Shown here: positions 44,814-51,734 of the stretch, piece by piece
How positions within the stretch are numbered: the stretch's first letter is position 1
Layout: every line of letters begins with the position of its first letter
Assembly: GCA_028868975.1 (NCBI GenBank)
Contig: JAGWTM010000003.1
Span: forward strand, 1-51,734
DNA length: 51,734 nucleotides
Reading direction: 5' to 3'
Source of the DNA: Actinomycetales bacterium
Lineage (GTDB): Bacteria > Actinomycetota > Actinomycetes > Actinomycetales > Microbacteriaceae
Notes under the pieces: model-generated
Databases searched by the model: none
The model's input: only the letters and a program-made list of their open reading frames with translations
What the model was told of the DNA's origin: nothing
Translations under genes and position numbers: made by a program

Positions 44814-45824
44814 ATGACCGACAGCAATCAGCTAGTCGCGAAGGTGCGAGGCCTGGTTTCAAACCAGGCCTCAATCCTCCTCGGCGTCCTCGCCGTGTTG
44901 ACCATCGTCTTCACTGCACTAGAACCAAAGTTTTTCAGCATCGCAACCGCGAACAACATCCTGACCGACTGGGGTTCAGTGGTGCTGATTGCTGTCGGTC
45001 AAACCTTCGTCGTGATCAGTGGTGGAATCGACCTTTCGGTCGGTGCCATCATCGGTCTCAGCGGAGTCGTATCGGCCTACTTCATGGCCAACATTCTCGG
45101 CAAGACCTCAGCCACCCCTGCAGATCAGGCATACGGCCCGCTGCTCCTCGGGGCACTTGTGTCGGTTGCCGTCGGCGCTTTCGTGGGCCTTATCAACGCC
45201 GTCCTAATCAACAAGGCCCGCATCGTTCCGTTTATCGCCACGCTGGCAACCATGGGCGCAGCTCTGGGTCTTTCGGTCATCTTCTCATCGGGTATGCCGA
45301 TTAGTGGACCAAACGACTTCAACCTCATTGGTGCCCTGGACTACAACTGGAACCCGTTCTCGGTTGCCGTCATCATCGTCGCCTTAGTGGTTGCCGTCAC
45401 AGGTCTCTTCCTGCACAAGTCGCGCTTCGGCCTCTACACCTACGCGATCGGTTCGAACGCGTTCGCAGCCCGCGCCGCCGGTATCAACGTTGAACGACAC
45501 ATCACCAAGATTTATGTCCTGTCGGGAGCCCTCTCTGGCCTCGCCGGCATCTACGTGTACATGCGTCTCGGTTCGGGCTCACCCTCTTCGGGAACTGGCC
45601 GCGAGCTCGATGCAATCGCAGCGGTTGTCATCGGTGGAGCAAGCCTCATGGGCGGCATCGGGCGCATGTGGGGCACCGTGCTGGGCACCCTAATTCTCTT
45701 CACCGTGCAGTCAGGCCTCATCATGATCGGTGTCGCACCTGACTGGAAGAAGGTAGTAGTAGCGATTCTGATCGCAGCCGCAGTTGCTGCCCAGACTCTG
45801 CAGAACAAGAACGGACGACGCTAA
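44814..45824 (+). CDS. Sugar ABC permease (RbsC/FrcC class)
   Basis: This 336-residue membrane protein of the CUT2 class has about eight to ten hydrophobic segments. The signature GGIDLSVGAIIGLSGVVSAY is the family's most conserved part, with GIGRMWGTVLGTLIL later in the protein. As CUT2 permeases lack the usual EAA loop, none is expected. Its stop overlaps the ATPase start (TAATG). Confidence 0.92.
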   Translation: MTDSNQLVAKVRGLVSNQASILLGVLAVLTIVFTALEPKFFSIATANNILTDWGSVVLIAVGQTFVVISGGIDLSVGAIIGLSGVVSAYFMANILGKTSATPADQAYGPLLLGALVSVAVGAFVGLINAVLINKARIVPFIATLATMGAALGLSVIFSSGMPISGPNDFNLIGALDYNWNPFSVAVIIVALVVAVTGLFLHKSRFGLYTYAIGSNAFAARAAGINVERHITKIYVLSGALSGLAGIYVYMRLGSGSPSSGTGRELDAIAAVVIGGASLMGGIGRMWGTVLGTLILFTVQSGLIMIGVAPDWKKVVVAILIAAAVAAQTLQNKNGRR

Positions 45825-46597
45825 TGGCCGGCGAAGTAATTTACGAAGTCAAGAATGTTTCAAAGCGCTACGGCTCGGTCGTAGCACTCGATGGCGCGAG
45901 CCTGAAACTACACGCAGGTGAGGTGATCGGTCTCGTTGGCGACAACGGTGCCGGAAAGTCAACCCTGGTTAAGGTTTTATCTGGTGCACACAAGCCAGAT
46001 GGCGGCCAGATTTTCCTCGACGGAGCCGAGCGCAGCTGGGACTCACCTCGCGACGCCCTCGAAGCCGGTATCGAGACCCTTTACCAGGATTCAGGTTTGG
46101 CTCCGCACCTAACCGTTTCGCAAAACGTGTTCCTCGGCCGCGAGCGAGTCAAAAAGGGAATCCTTGGCTGGTTCGGTTTCTTGGCGAAGAAGGACATGGA
46201 GCACGAAGCGCACCGAAACCTAGAAGAGGTCGGTATCGCCGTTCCCGCATCCAATCGTTCGGTATCGCAGCTGTCGGGTGGTCAGCGCCAGGCAGTGGCA
46301 ATCGGCCGCTCGGTTGCCTGGGCTCGCAAGGTCATCATTCTGGATGAGCCGACCAACCACCTCGGTGCCCGTCAGGCCGGAGAGGTCTTGCAGATCATCA
46401 AGGCTGCCAAGAAGAAGGGTCTCGGCGTTATCTTCATCTCGCACACCCTGCCTCACGTTCTCGAAGTTACCGACCGTATCGTCGTGCTTCGCCTCGGTCG
46501 CATTGTGAAGGATGCGCCGACCTCAGAATTCGACGGAGACACTCTGGTTGGCACCATTACCGGAACCATCCAGACCATCAAAGTCGAAGGTGACTAA
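45824..46597 (+). CDS. Sugar ABC ATPase, single-domain (FrcA class)
   Basis: This 257-residue ATPase has Walker A GDNGAGKST, signature LSGGQRQAVAIGRS, Walker B KVIILDEPTNHLG and switch His in ISHTLPHV. It has one ATPase domain, whereas RbsA-type ATPases have two fused copies, so it should work as a homodimer. This is the FrcA form, and together with the permease, binding protein and PfkB kinase it reproduces the frcBCAK gene set. It ends with a strong terminator. Confidence 0.92.
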   Translation: MAGEVIYEVKNVSKRYGSVVALDGASLKLHAGEVIGLVGDNGAGKSTLVKVLSGAHKPDGGQIFLDGAERSWDSPRDALEAGIETLYQDSGLAPHLTVSQNVFLGRERVKKGILGWFGFLAKKDMEHEAHRNLEEVGIAVPASNRSVSQLSGGQRQAVAIGRSVAWARKVIILDEPTNHLGARQAGEVLQIIKAAKKKGLGVIFISHTLPHVLEVTDRIVVLRLGRIVKDAPTSEFDGDTLVGTITGTIQTIKVEGD

Positions 46598-46612
46598 CAC
46601 CTCCTGTTAGCG

Positions 46613-46643
46613 AAACCCCGCGACCACAAGTCGCGGGGTTTTC
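46613..46643 (+). terminator. Terminator after the sugar importer operon
   Basis: AAACCCCGCGAC (46613-46624) pairs with GTCGCGGGGTTT (46630-46641) across CACAA. A smaller hairpin, CTAACA/TGTTAG, overlaps the ATPase stop just upstream. Confidence 0.9.
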
Positions 46644-46722
46644 ACTTTTCGCGATTGCGATCAGGTTTCGATTTGCTACCTTCCCGTTGTTGCAATCTGG
46701 CCCGTGGGCCTAATCTGAAGCC

Positions 46723-47820
46723 ATGAAGAAGGTTTCGAAACCAAAACTGGCTCTGATTGTCCCGCTGGCATCGATGGTGTTGGCCTGGGCGCTACTCGCT
46801 ATCGCTATGTACGTCTCGTTGTTCGAACGTGACTACGAGTACATGAATGTGGTGCTGCGGCCCGTCCAGGTGAACTGGAGTGTTTACGCCTTCCTCGCAG
46901 CCATCGTCTCAATCAGTTTGGGCTCGCTCTGGGGTCAGCGAACCGCACTGCGCGCGCGCCACGCGCTCGGTCAAGATCACGCTCTCGCGCGGGCCGTGCA
47001 CCGATTCAACAACCTTCTGCTCTGGGTCAGCATCGGTTTCGGCGTTGTGTTTGTGTTCGGAAACTTCATGTCGGCGTTCAGCATCTTCGGGGCGCGCAAC
47101 TCGTTGCTCGGTGCGCGCATCCTCGGTGTTTATCTGCCGATTGTTCTGGCAACCGCCCTCGTAGTTTTGGTGATCCTGCGGGCCTTTGTTTTCAGGGCCG
47201 ACGGCGTTGATATTGACGAACAGGATGAGCAGGCGAAACAGGCGGCTCGAGCACGCCGACGCAATCTCGGCCTGGGTTACGCGGTGCCCATTCTGACCAC
47301 CGCTTTCGCGATTGTCCTCGGGTTGCTGATCTATGACGCGACCAAGACTCCGCTGCAAACCTGGGTTTGGGTTTTGATCCAGGCCATCGTGATTCTCGGA
47401 ATCATCGGCGGAACCAGATTCGCGAATCGCGCCAAGCAGGGCGAGAGCGTCATCGCAAAGCCACGTGCCGTGTTCGCCTCGCTGGCCGCGGGTGCCGCGA
47501 ACCTCAATCTGGTGCTTAGCATCGCATTCGGTGGCGTCGTTAGCATCATTGCCATCAGTAGCACCGCCGGAGCAATTGACAAGCTCTACCGCTACGGCCA
47601 GTTTGACGACATGGGCAAGCCAATCACCGATTCCACCGTCACAGCATTGAGTTGGAATTGGTACATCGAAGATCTAGCTCCTGCCAAGGTCCTTGTCTTG
47701 CTAGTTGCGGTGGGCACCTATCTCACGATCACAATTCGCAACAGGGATGCGTCTGCGCAGGCCTCGCAGGCTTCTGGCGCTGCAGAGCCAGCGGCCGAGT
47801 CGGCAACCGACCAAAACTAA
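46723..47820 (+). CDS. Multi-pass membrane protein of unknown function
   Basis: I do not recognise a family. The 365-residue protein has about seven or eight hydrophobic segments. The first (LALIVPLASMVLAWALLAIA) is near the N-terminus; the central ones are separated by a charged loop (DGVDIDEQDEQAKQAARARR, about residues 163-182), and the C-terminus is a short Ala/Ser/Glu-rich tail. No catalytic or transport motif is visible. It begins 125 bases after the sugar operon terminator, and the next gene starts 11 bases after its stop, so it may be co-transcribed with the HAD phosphatase and glutaredoxin. The even spread of helices suggests a membrane-embedded sensor or transporter, but this is a guess. 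Confidence 0.75.
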   Translation: MKKVSKPKLALIVPLASMVLAWALLAIAMYVSLFERDYEYMNVVLRPVQVNWSVYAFLAAIVSISLGSLWGQRTALRARHALGQDHALARAVHRFNNLLLWVSIGFGVVFVFGNFMSAFSIFGARNSLLGARILGVYLPIVLATALVVLVILRAFVFRADGVDIDEQDEQAKQAARARRRNLGLGYAVPILTTAFAIVLGLLIYDATKTPLQTWVWVLIQAIVILGIIGGTRFANRAKQGESVIAKPRAVFASLAAGAANLNLVLSIAFGGVVSIIAISSTAGAIDKLYRYGQFDDMGKPITDSTVTALSWNWYIEDLAPAKVLVLLVAVGTYLTITIRNRDASAQASQASGAAEPAAESATDQN

Positions 47821-47830
47821 ACTGGACCGC

Positions 47831-48475
47831 GTGAAGTTTTACGCCAGCGCCCTACTGTTCGACAATGACGGCGTCCTCGTCGATTCTCACCAAGCGGCAG
47901 CGGAGGCTTGGGCACAATGGGCGACGGAGTTTGCCCCGCATTTTGAATGGGATGTGCCCGAGAACGCCGGTCGGCGAGCGGAGGATAAGGTTCGCGAACA
48001 GGTTGCGCCTGAATTGTTTGAACAGGCTAACGCCCGCATCAATGAACTCGAGCAATTGACGGCTGGCTCAACCGTGGCGCTACCCGGCGCGGTCGAGTTG
48101 CTGCGGTCGCTCAAGGCCGGCACGTGGACGGTCTGCACCTCGGCGAATCCAAACCTGGGTCGGGCACGATTGATTGCCGCAGGCCTCATCGTGCCGGATG
48201 AACTTGTCACCGGCGATGACGTTGAGCGCGGCAAGCCGCATCCTGACCCTTATTTGCTCGGGGCAAAGCGCCTGGGTTTTGAACCAGAGGACTGTGTTGT
48301 CTTTGAGGATGCCCCAGCGGGCGCCGAGGCTGCGCTCGAGGCGGGCGTTGGGCTCGTGGTTGGGGTGAGCGAACGTGCTTTGGACACCGAGGCAGACATC
48401 GTTGTGCGTGATCTCAGGGGAATCACGTTCGACGGTGAAGTGTTAGTTATTCCAGACAAGAATCGATTGAGATAG
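47831..48475 (+). CDS. HAD-superfamily sugar-phosphate phosphatase
   Basis: This 214-residue HAD hydrolase of the beta-phosphoglucomutase/sugar-phosphatase class has motif I LLFDNDGVLVDS (Asp nucleophile, Asp acid), motif II CTSANP, motif III GKPHPDPYLLGAKRLG and motif IV CVVFEDAPAGAEAA. A small cap domain (residues about 15-80) fits YfbT/DOG1-like sugar phosphatases. GTG 47831 is chosen over an upstream frame inside the previous gene. The next gene starts eight bases later. The substrate is unknown; a sugar phosphate such as fructose 1-phosphate or a phosphorylated dead-end sugar would suit the neighbourhood. Confidence 0.88.
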   Translation: MKFYASALLFDNDGVLVDSHQAAAEAWAQWATEFAPHFEWDVPENAGRRAEDKVREQVAPELFEQANARINELEQLTAGSTVALPGAVELLRSLKAGTWTVCTSANPNLGRARLIAAGLIVPDELVTGDDVERGKPHPDPYLLGAKRLGFEPEDCVVFEDAPAGAEAALEAGVGLVVGVSERALDTEADIVVRDLRGITFDGEVLVIPDKNRLR

Positions 48476-48483
48476 GAGCAAAC

Positions 48484-48735
48484 ATGTCGGAAGTTGTTTA
48501 TTACGGGGCTGACTGGTGCAGCGACTGCCGTCGCGCCAAGGCTGTATTCGCGGCCGAGGGTGTTGAATTCGAGGAGCGAAATGTTGAACACAGCGTTGAG
48601 TTCACCGCTGAAGCCGAGGCGATTTCGGGCCGCAAGAACATTCCGGTGATCAAGTTTGCCGACGGTGCTTTTTTGGTTGAGCCAACCGATGAGGCGCTTC
48701 GCACCGCGCTGCGCGAGCGTAACCTGATCGGCTAA
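48484..48735 (+). CDS. Mycoredoxin-like glutaredoxin
   Basis: This 83-residue thioredoxin-fold protein has the motif YYGADWCSDCRRAK (CxxC redox pair, Cys-Ser-Asp-Cys) and IPVIKFADGAFLVEPTD (cis-Pro region). It belongs to the glutaredoxin-like actinobacterial class that includes mycoredoxin and works with mycothiol. The usual mycoredoxin motif is CxYC; here the third residue is Asp, which may alter its specificity. GGAGC lies before ATG 48484. It is followed by a strong terminator. Confidence 0.85.
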   Translation: MSEVVYYGADWCSDCRRAKAVFAAEGVEFEERNVEHSVEFTAEAEAISGRKNIPVIKFADGAFLVEPTDEALRTALRERNLIG

Positions 48736-48774
48736 CGTATCGAAGCTATGACTTTGAATAAGGTTCAAAAACTG

Positions 48775-48810
48775 AAACCGGAGTGACTCGATTCACTCCG
48801 GTTTTGTTTT
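48775..48810 (+). terminator. Terminator after the glutaredoxin gene
   Basis: AAACCGGAGTGA (48775-48786) pairs with TCACTCCGGTTT (48793-48804) across CTCGAT, followed by TGTTTTG. Confidence 0.9.
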
Positions 48811-48859
48811 GTCCGCGAAGTTTTCCTAGCCAAAGCGCCAGTTCTCGGCTAGGCTGACG

Positions 48860-49079
48860 ATGTTACGTTTTCGTGACAGTAGTCGTTTGCAATGCATCGA
48901 TAAAAACAAGTGGCCACCGAAGCGCCACCGCTGTGATGCATGAGTCTTTTCCTTTAGATGAGAACCGCCTTGGTTAGCGGAGTTTTCTCGTGTGTGGGTT
49001 TAGCGCTGTTCGACTAGCCCACTGGCCCAAGCAGCTACTCCCTGCAAGAGCCGCATAATTCAAAAGGAAAAGCACAACT
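48860..49079 (+). promoter_or_regulatory. Long structured leader of the helicase gene
   Basis: This 270-base gap has no ORF but holds three consecutive dyads. ATGCATC (48892-48898) pairs with GATGCAT (48935-48941), enclosing GTGGC/GCCAC (48910-48914, 48924-48928). GAGAACCGC (48960-48968) pairs with GCGG plus TTCTC (48977-48989). GTGGG (48994-48998) pairs with CCCAC (49018-49022). Long folded leaders are common in cold-induced genes such as DEAD-box helicases, so this may be a temperature- or autoregulated RNA. Confidence 0.5.
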
Positions 49080-51365
49080 ATGCCTAATTTCGGCAAGTCA
49101 TCGTCGCGCGCGCCTCATGGCGCGGGTCGCGGCAGTAATTTCAAGCCTCGCGAAGACGGCCGCGGTGGTCGCGCACCACACCGTCAGTCTCGCGATGAAG
49201 CCCCTCGCGGCAAGCGCACCCCGTTTTTTGAGCAGGGTCCCGCTCGCAGTGAGCGTCCAGCTCGCGACGACCGTGGTTTTGACCGCGGTAACGATCGCGT
49301 AGAAAAGGGATACCGCGAAGGCCGTGGTTCACGCCCGGTTGATCGCGAAATGCGTGGCGGCCGTGAAGACCGCGGACGCGATTGGACCCCATCAAGCCCT
49401 ACCGCCGGTGGCCGCAAGCCTCGTTACAACGCGGATGACCGCGCTCGCCGTGCCGGTGGTTTCAACGACCGTGACGAGCGTCCAGCTCGCGAAGGTCGCT
49501 CATACGGCGATCGCGATTCACGACCTCAGCGCAGCTTTGGCGACCGTGACCGTAACTTTGGCGACCGCCCAGCGCGCGGAAACTTCGGTGACCGCGATGC
49601 TCGTCCGAAGCGCGACTTCGGTGACCGCGACTCGCGTCCACAACGCAGCTTTGGCGACCGTGACCGTAACTTCGGTGACCGTGACCGCAACCGTGACGAG
49701 CGTCCGGCCCGCGGTGGTTTTGGTGATCGTGACCGCAACTTTGGCGACCGCCCAGCCCGCGGAAACTTCGGTGACCGCGATGCTCGTCCGAAGCGTGATT
49801 TTGGTGACCGTGATCGCAGCCGTGACGAGCGTCCAGCCCGCCGCGACTTCGATCGCCCGGATCGCGCTGACCGCGTGGCACGTGACCGCTCACGCGATGA
49901 CTCGTTCCGCGGCGCTCGCGACAAGAACCCCAACAAGAAGGCCTTCTTTGAAGACAAGGTGCTCGAGCGCCTCGAATCAGTCGAGGCCTCGGATGCGGTG
50001 ATTGTCAACAGCTTTGCCGAGATGGATCTTCACCCACGACTCATCGAAGCCCTGAGCGCGATGGGCGCCGAGAGTCCGTTCCCGATTCAGGCCGCAACTA
50101 TTCCTGCCGCTATCGGTGGCCAGGATGTACTCGGTCGCGGAAAGACCGGTTCGGGCAAAACCATCGCTTTTAGCATTCCTCTGATCACCAAGCTGATCGC
50201 TGGCGGATCGCAGCCTCGTGCCGCTGGAAAGCCACGCGCTCTGATTCTTGCGCCAACTCGTGAGCTGGCCGACCAGATTGACCGCACCGTCCACGCCTTG
50301 GCGAAGCCGGTCGGCTTCTACAGCGTCTGCATCTACGGTGGTGTTCCACAGCGCAAGCAGGAGCACGCCATGAGCCGCGGTGTAGACATCGTCGTCGCAA
50401 CTCCGGGACGCCTCGAAGACCTGATGGCCCAGGGCATCATCGACCTGAGCGCGGTTGAGACTCTAGTTGTCGATGAAGCTGACCACATGTGTGACCTTGG
50501 CTTCATCGAGGGAGTTCGTCGCATCATGCGTGCCGCTGGCGACAGCCAGAAGTTGCTGTTCTCGGCAACTCTCGACCGCGAGGTTGACTCGCTCGTCAAG
50601 GAATTCCTGCCAAACCCATACGTTTACGAAGTTCCTAATGAAGAGAACGACACCGCAAACATCACTCACCGTGTCTTAACCGTTGAGCCTGATGACCGCA
50701 GTGCTGTTCTGCTTCGCCTGGTTCAGGGTGAAGGCAAGTCGCTGATCTTCACGCGCACCAAAATGACTGCAGAACGTCTGGCCGAGAGCCTGACCGAAGC
50801 CGGTGTGCCAGCAGCCCGTCTTCACGGCGACCTAAACCAGAATCAGCGCAACCGCAACCTTGAGCGTTTCACCAAGGGGCAGGTACGCGTGCTCGTCGCA
50901 ACAGACGTTGCCGCCCGAGGAATCCACGTTGATGACGTCAAGCTGGTCATCCAGGTTGACCCGCCAGAGGAGTACAAGACCTACCTGCACCGCGCAGGCC
51001 GCACCGGTCGTGGTCACGCCTCGGGCACAGTTGTGACCCTGATCTTCCGTTCGCGATTCCGTCGCATGGAAGACCTACTGCGTCGCGCCGACCGAGACGG
51101 CATCTTCAGTGACGTTCGCCCGAGCAGTGCTCTGCTTGAGGAACTAGCCGGTCCAATCGCTCCACCACCTGTCCAGGACATTCTTGACTTTGGTGACAGC
51201 CGCGGTGGTCGCGGTGGTCACGGTGGTTCACGTGGCGATCGCCAGGGTGGCGGCAAGCGCAGCAACTACGGTGGCAATGGACGCGGTCGCTGGTCAGATC
51301 GACCAGAGGGATCACCTCGTCCGCGTGACAAGAAGAAGTTCGAGTCTCGCGCCGCTCGCGACTAA
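49080..51365 (+). CDS. DEAD-box RNA helicase with long Arg/Asp/Gly-repeat N-terminus
   Basis: Unwinds RNA during ribosome assembly, decay or cold stress. The 761-residue protein has an unusually long N-terminal region (about 290 residues) made of repeats such as FGDRDRNFGDRPARGNFGDR. The helicase core follows: Q motif PFPIQAA (about 335), motif I GKTGSGKT (about 354), PTRELADQ, motif II VVDEADHM (about 465), motif III FSATLD, ATDVAARGIH and HRAGRTGRG. The tail is Gly/Arg-rich. The repeats should bind RNA or drive condensation. AAAGGAAAAG precedes ATG. It sits just upstream of rplJ, after a long leader. Confidence 0.93.
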   Translation: MPNFGKSSSRAPHGAGRGSNFKPREDGRGGRAPHRQSRDEAPRGKRTPFFEQGPARSERPARDDRGFDRGNDRVEKGYREGRGSRPVDREMRGGREDRGRDWTPSSPTAGGRKPRYNADDRARRAGGFNDRDERPAREGRSYGDRDSRPQRSFGDRDRNFGDRPARGNFGDRDARPKRDFGDRDSRPQRSFGDRDRNFGDRDRNRDERPARGGFGDRDRNFGDRPARGNFGDRDARPKRDFGDRDRSRDERPARRDFDRPDRADRVARDRSRDDSFRGARDKNPNKKAFFEDKVLERLESVEASDAVIVNSFAEMDLHPRLIEALSAMGAESPFPIQAATIPAAIGGQDVLGRGKTGSGKTIAFSIPLITKLIAGGSQPRAAGKPRALILAPTRELADQIDRTVHALAKPVGFYSVCIYGGVPQRKQEHAMSRGVDIVVATPGRLEDLMAQGIIDLSAVETLVVDEADHMCDLGFIEGVRRIMRAAGDSQKLLFSATLDREVDSLVKEFLPNPYVYEVPNEENDTANITHRVLTVEPDDRSAVLLRLVQGEGKSLIFTRTKMTAERLAESLTEAGVPAARLHGDLNQNQRNRNLERFTKGQVRVLVATDVAARGIHVDDVKLVIQVDPPEEYKTYLHRAGRTGRGHASGTVVTLIFRSRFRRMEDLLRRADRDGIFSDVRPSSALLEELAGPIAPPPVQDILDFGDSRGGRGGHGGSRGDRQGGGKRSNYGGNGRGRWSDRPEGSPRPRDKKKFESRAARD
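49534..49825 (+). repeat. Internal coding repeats in the helicase N-terminus
   Basis: A unit of about 90 bases starting near 49536 (FGDRDRNFGDRPARGNFGDR followed by DARPKRDFGDRD) recurs near 49727 almost unchanged at the DNA level, with a few synonymous differences. Shorter FGDR/RDRN units lie between. The pattern indicates recent in-frame duplication and likely length variation between strains. Confidence 0.85.
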
Positions 51366-51377
51366 GCATTTCTGATT

Positions 51378-51425
51378 AGAAACCCCTGACATAGGCTGAT
51401 GGTCTAGGTCAGGGGTTTCTCTTTT
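51378..51425 (+). terminator. Terminator after the helicase gene
   Basis: AGAAACCCCTGAC (51378-51390) pairs perfectly with GTCAGGGGTTTCT (51408-51420), followed by CTTTT. Confidence 0.9.
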
Positions 51426-51469
51426 CATGGTGAAGGAGCAGCCTGGGGTTGCGCCGAAAGGTTCCTGCC

Positions 51470-51625
51470 GTCTAGACTTTAGGGAGCCAAAGACCGTCGG
51501 TTTTGCAATTCGTAAGATGCGCAACGAAGGAACACGAAAGTGTCATCCAACGCAGGTGTGTGAAACAGTTTTGATTCCTAGCGAATTTTCTCTGCTCCGT
51601 GCGTCTGCGCCGGAGCATTTTTTGT
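51470..51625 (+). promoter_or_regulatory. Ribosomal protein L10 leader
   Basis: AGGGAGCCAAAGACCGTCGG (51481-51500) and the folded stretch to about 51540 match the expected L10(L12)4-binding leader, located just before rplJ. GCTCCG (51594-51599) pairs with CGGAGC (51611-51616) and a T-run follows, a likely attenuator. Free L10-L12 complex would repress rplJ-rplL. The rest of the 51366-51662 gap holds the helicase terminator and no gene. Confidence 0.72.
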
Positions 51626-51662
51626 TTCCCGGGGCTACCGACATAAGAAATCAAGGAGCGCC

Positions 51663-51734
51663 ATGGCGAACAAGGTCGAGAAGGTAGCTGAGCTAACTGG
51701 TCTATTCCAGAACTCAAACGCCGTCTTTCTAACC
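51663..51734 (+). CDS. rplJ: 50S ribosomal protein L10 (3' end outside window)
   Basis: Only the first 24 codons are present. The start MANKVEKVAELTGLF followed by SNAVFLT matches the conserved N-terminus of L10, which anchors the L7/L12 stalk to the ribosome. AAGGAG lies seven bases before ATG, and the L10 leader precedes it. rplL is expected next, beyond the window. Confidence 0.93.
   Translation, partial: MANKVEKVAELTGLFQNSNAVFLT

Noticed and set aside
49324-50001. Long alternative-frame ORFs in the helicase N-terminus
   Set aside because: They are a by-product of the repetitive GC-rich coding sequence and have low-complexity Thr/Val/Ala composition, no ribosome site and no independent motif.

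Overview
The window looks like a chromosome segment from a small-genome actinobacterium of the family Microbacteriaceae, most like the freshwater Luna-cluster genera (Rhodoluna, Aquiluna). The reasons are the order tRNA-Thr, tRNA-Met, hadA-hadB, tRNA-Trp, secE-nusG-rplK-rplA, the mycoredoxin-like protein, monomeric NADP-isocitrate dehydrogenase, frequent GTG/TTG starts, very short intergenic gaps, and GC that is moderate for the phylum. The genus is an inference; no marker phylogeny was possible.

Layout. 1-8 kb: the end of a polyprenyl diphosphate synthase, a GH36 alpha-galactosidase with an MFS permease, YajQ, a LacI regulator, tRNA-Tyr, and an amino-acid-type binding lipoprotein coupled to homocysteine S-methyltransferase. 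8.1-10.3 kb: isocitrate dehydrogenase. 10.5-17.9 kb: a seven-gene block that reads as an aminophosphonate uptake and degradation cassette (FAD amine oxidase, phosphonatase-like HAD enzyme, ABC importer, metallophosphoesterase). 17.9-20.7 kb: divergent MarR regulator and MMPL exporter. 20.7-30.5 kb: a maltose/alpha-glucoside block (two GH13 alpha-glucosidases, malEFG without an ATPase, one more GH13). 30.5-31.5 kb: tRNA-Thr, tRNA-Met and a serine recombinase. 31.5-37.4 kb: hadAB-murB, an aminotransferase, tRNA-Trp, secE, nusG, rplK and rplA. 37.5-49 kb: an Orn/Lys/Arg decarboxylase, a two-component system, a fructose/ribose-type ABC system with its kinase and LacI repressor, an unknown membrane protein, a HAD phosphatase and a glutaredoxin. 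49-51.7 kb: a DEAD-box helicase with a long repeat-rich N-terminus, then the L10 leader and the start of rplJ.

How the parts connect. The 14-bp palindrome TGTAAGCGCTTACA, perfect or with 1-2 changes, occurs upstream of the LacI gene at 5.9 kb, between the divergent alpha-glucosidase and malE promoters (two copies), and between malG and the last GH13. That LacI protein is therefore the likely repressor of the whole alpha-glucoside regulon although it lies about 15 kb away. A different 20-bp perfect palindrome upstream of the sugar-binding protein at 43.7 kb fits the second LacI repressor, encoded divergently.

Most unusual items: the aminophosphonate cassette with its metallophosphoesterase; an exact 20-bp inverted repeat pair, about 7 kb apart, enclosing malEFG and a serine recombinase; a GH13 start codon buried in an 18-bp terminator-like hairpin; a recombinase whose stop codon is the last three bases of tRNA-Met; calcium-loop-like motifs in MalF; and a structured leader before the helicase. 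No CRISPR array, rRNA gene or insertion sequence was seen.
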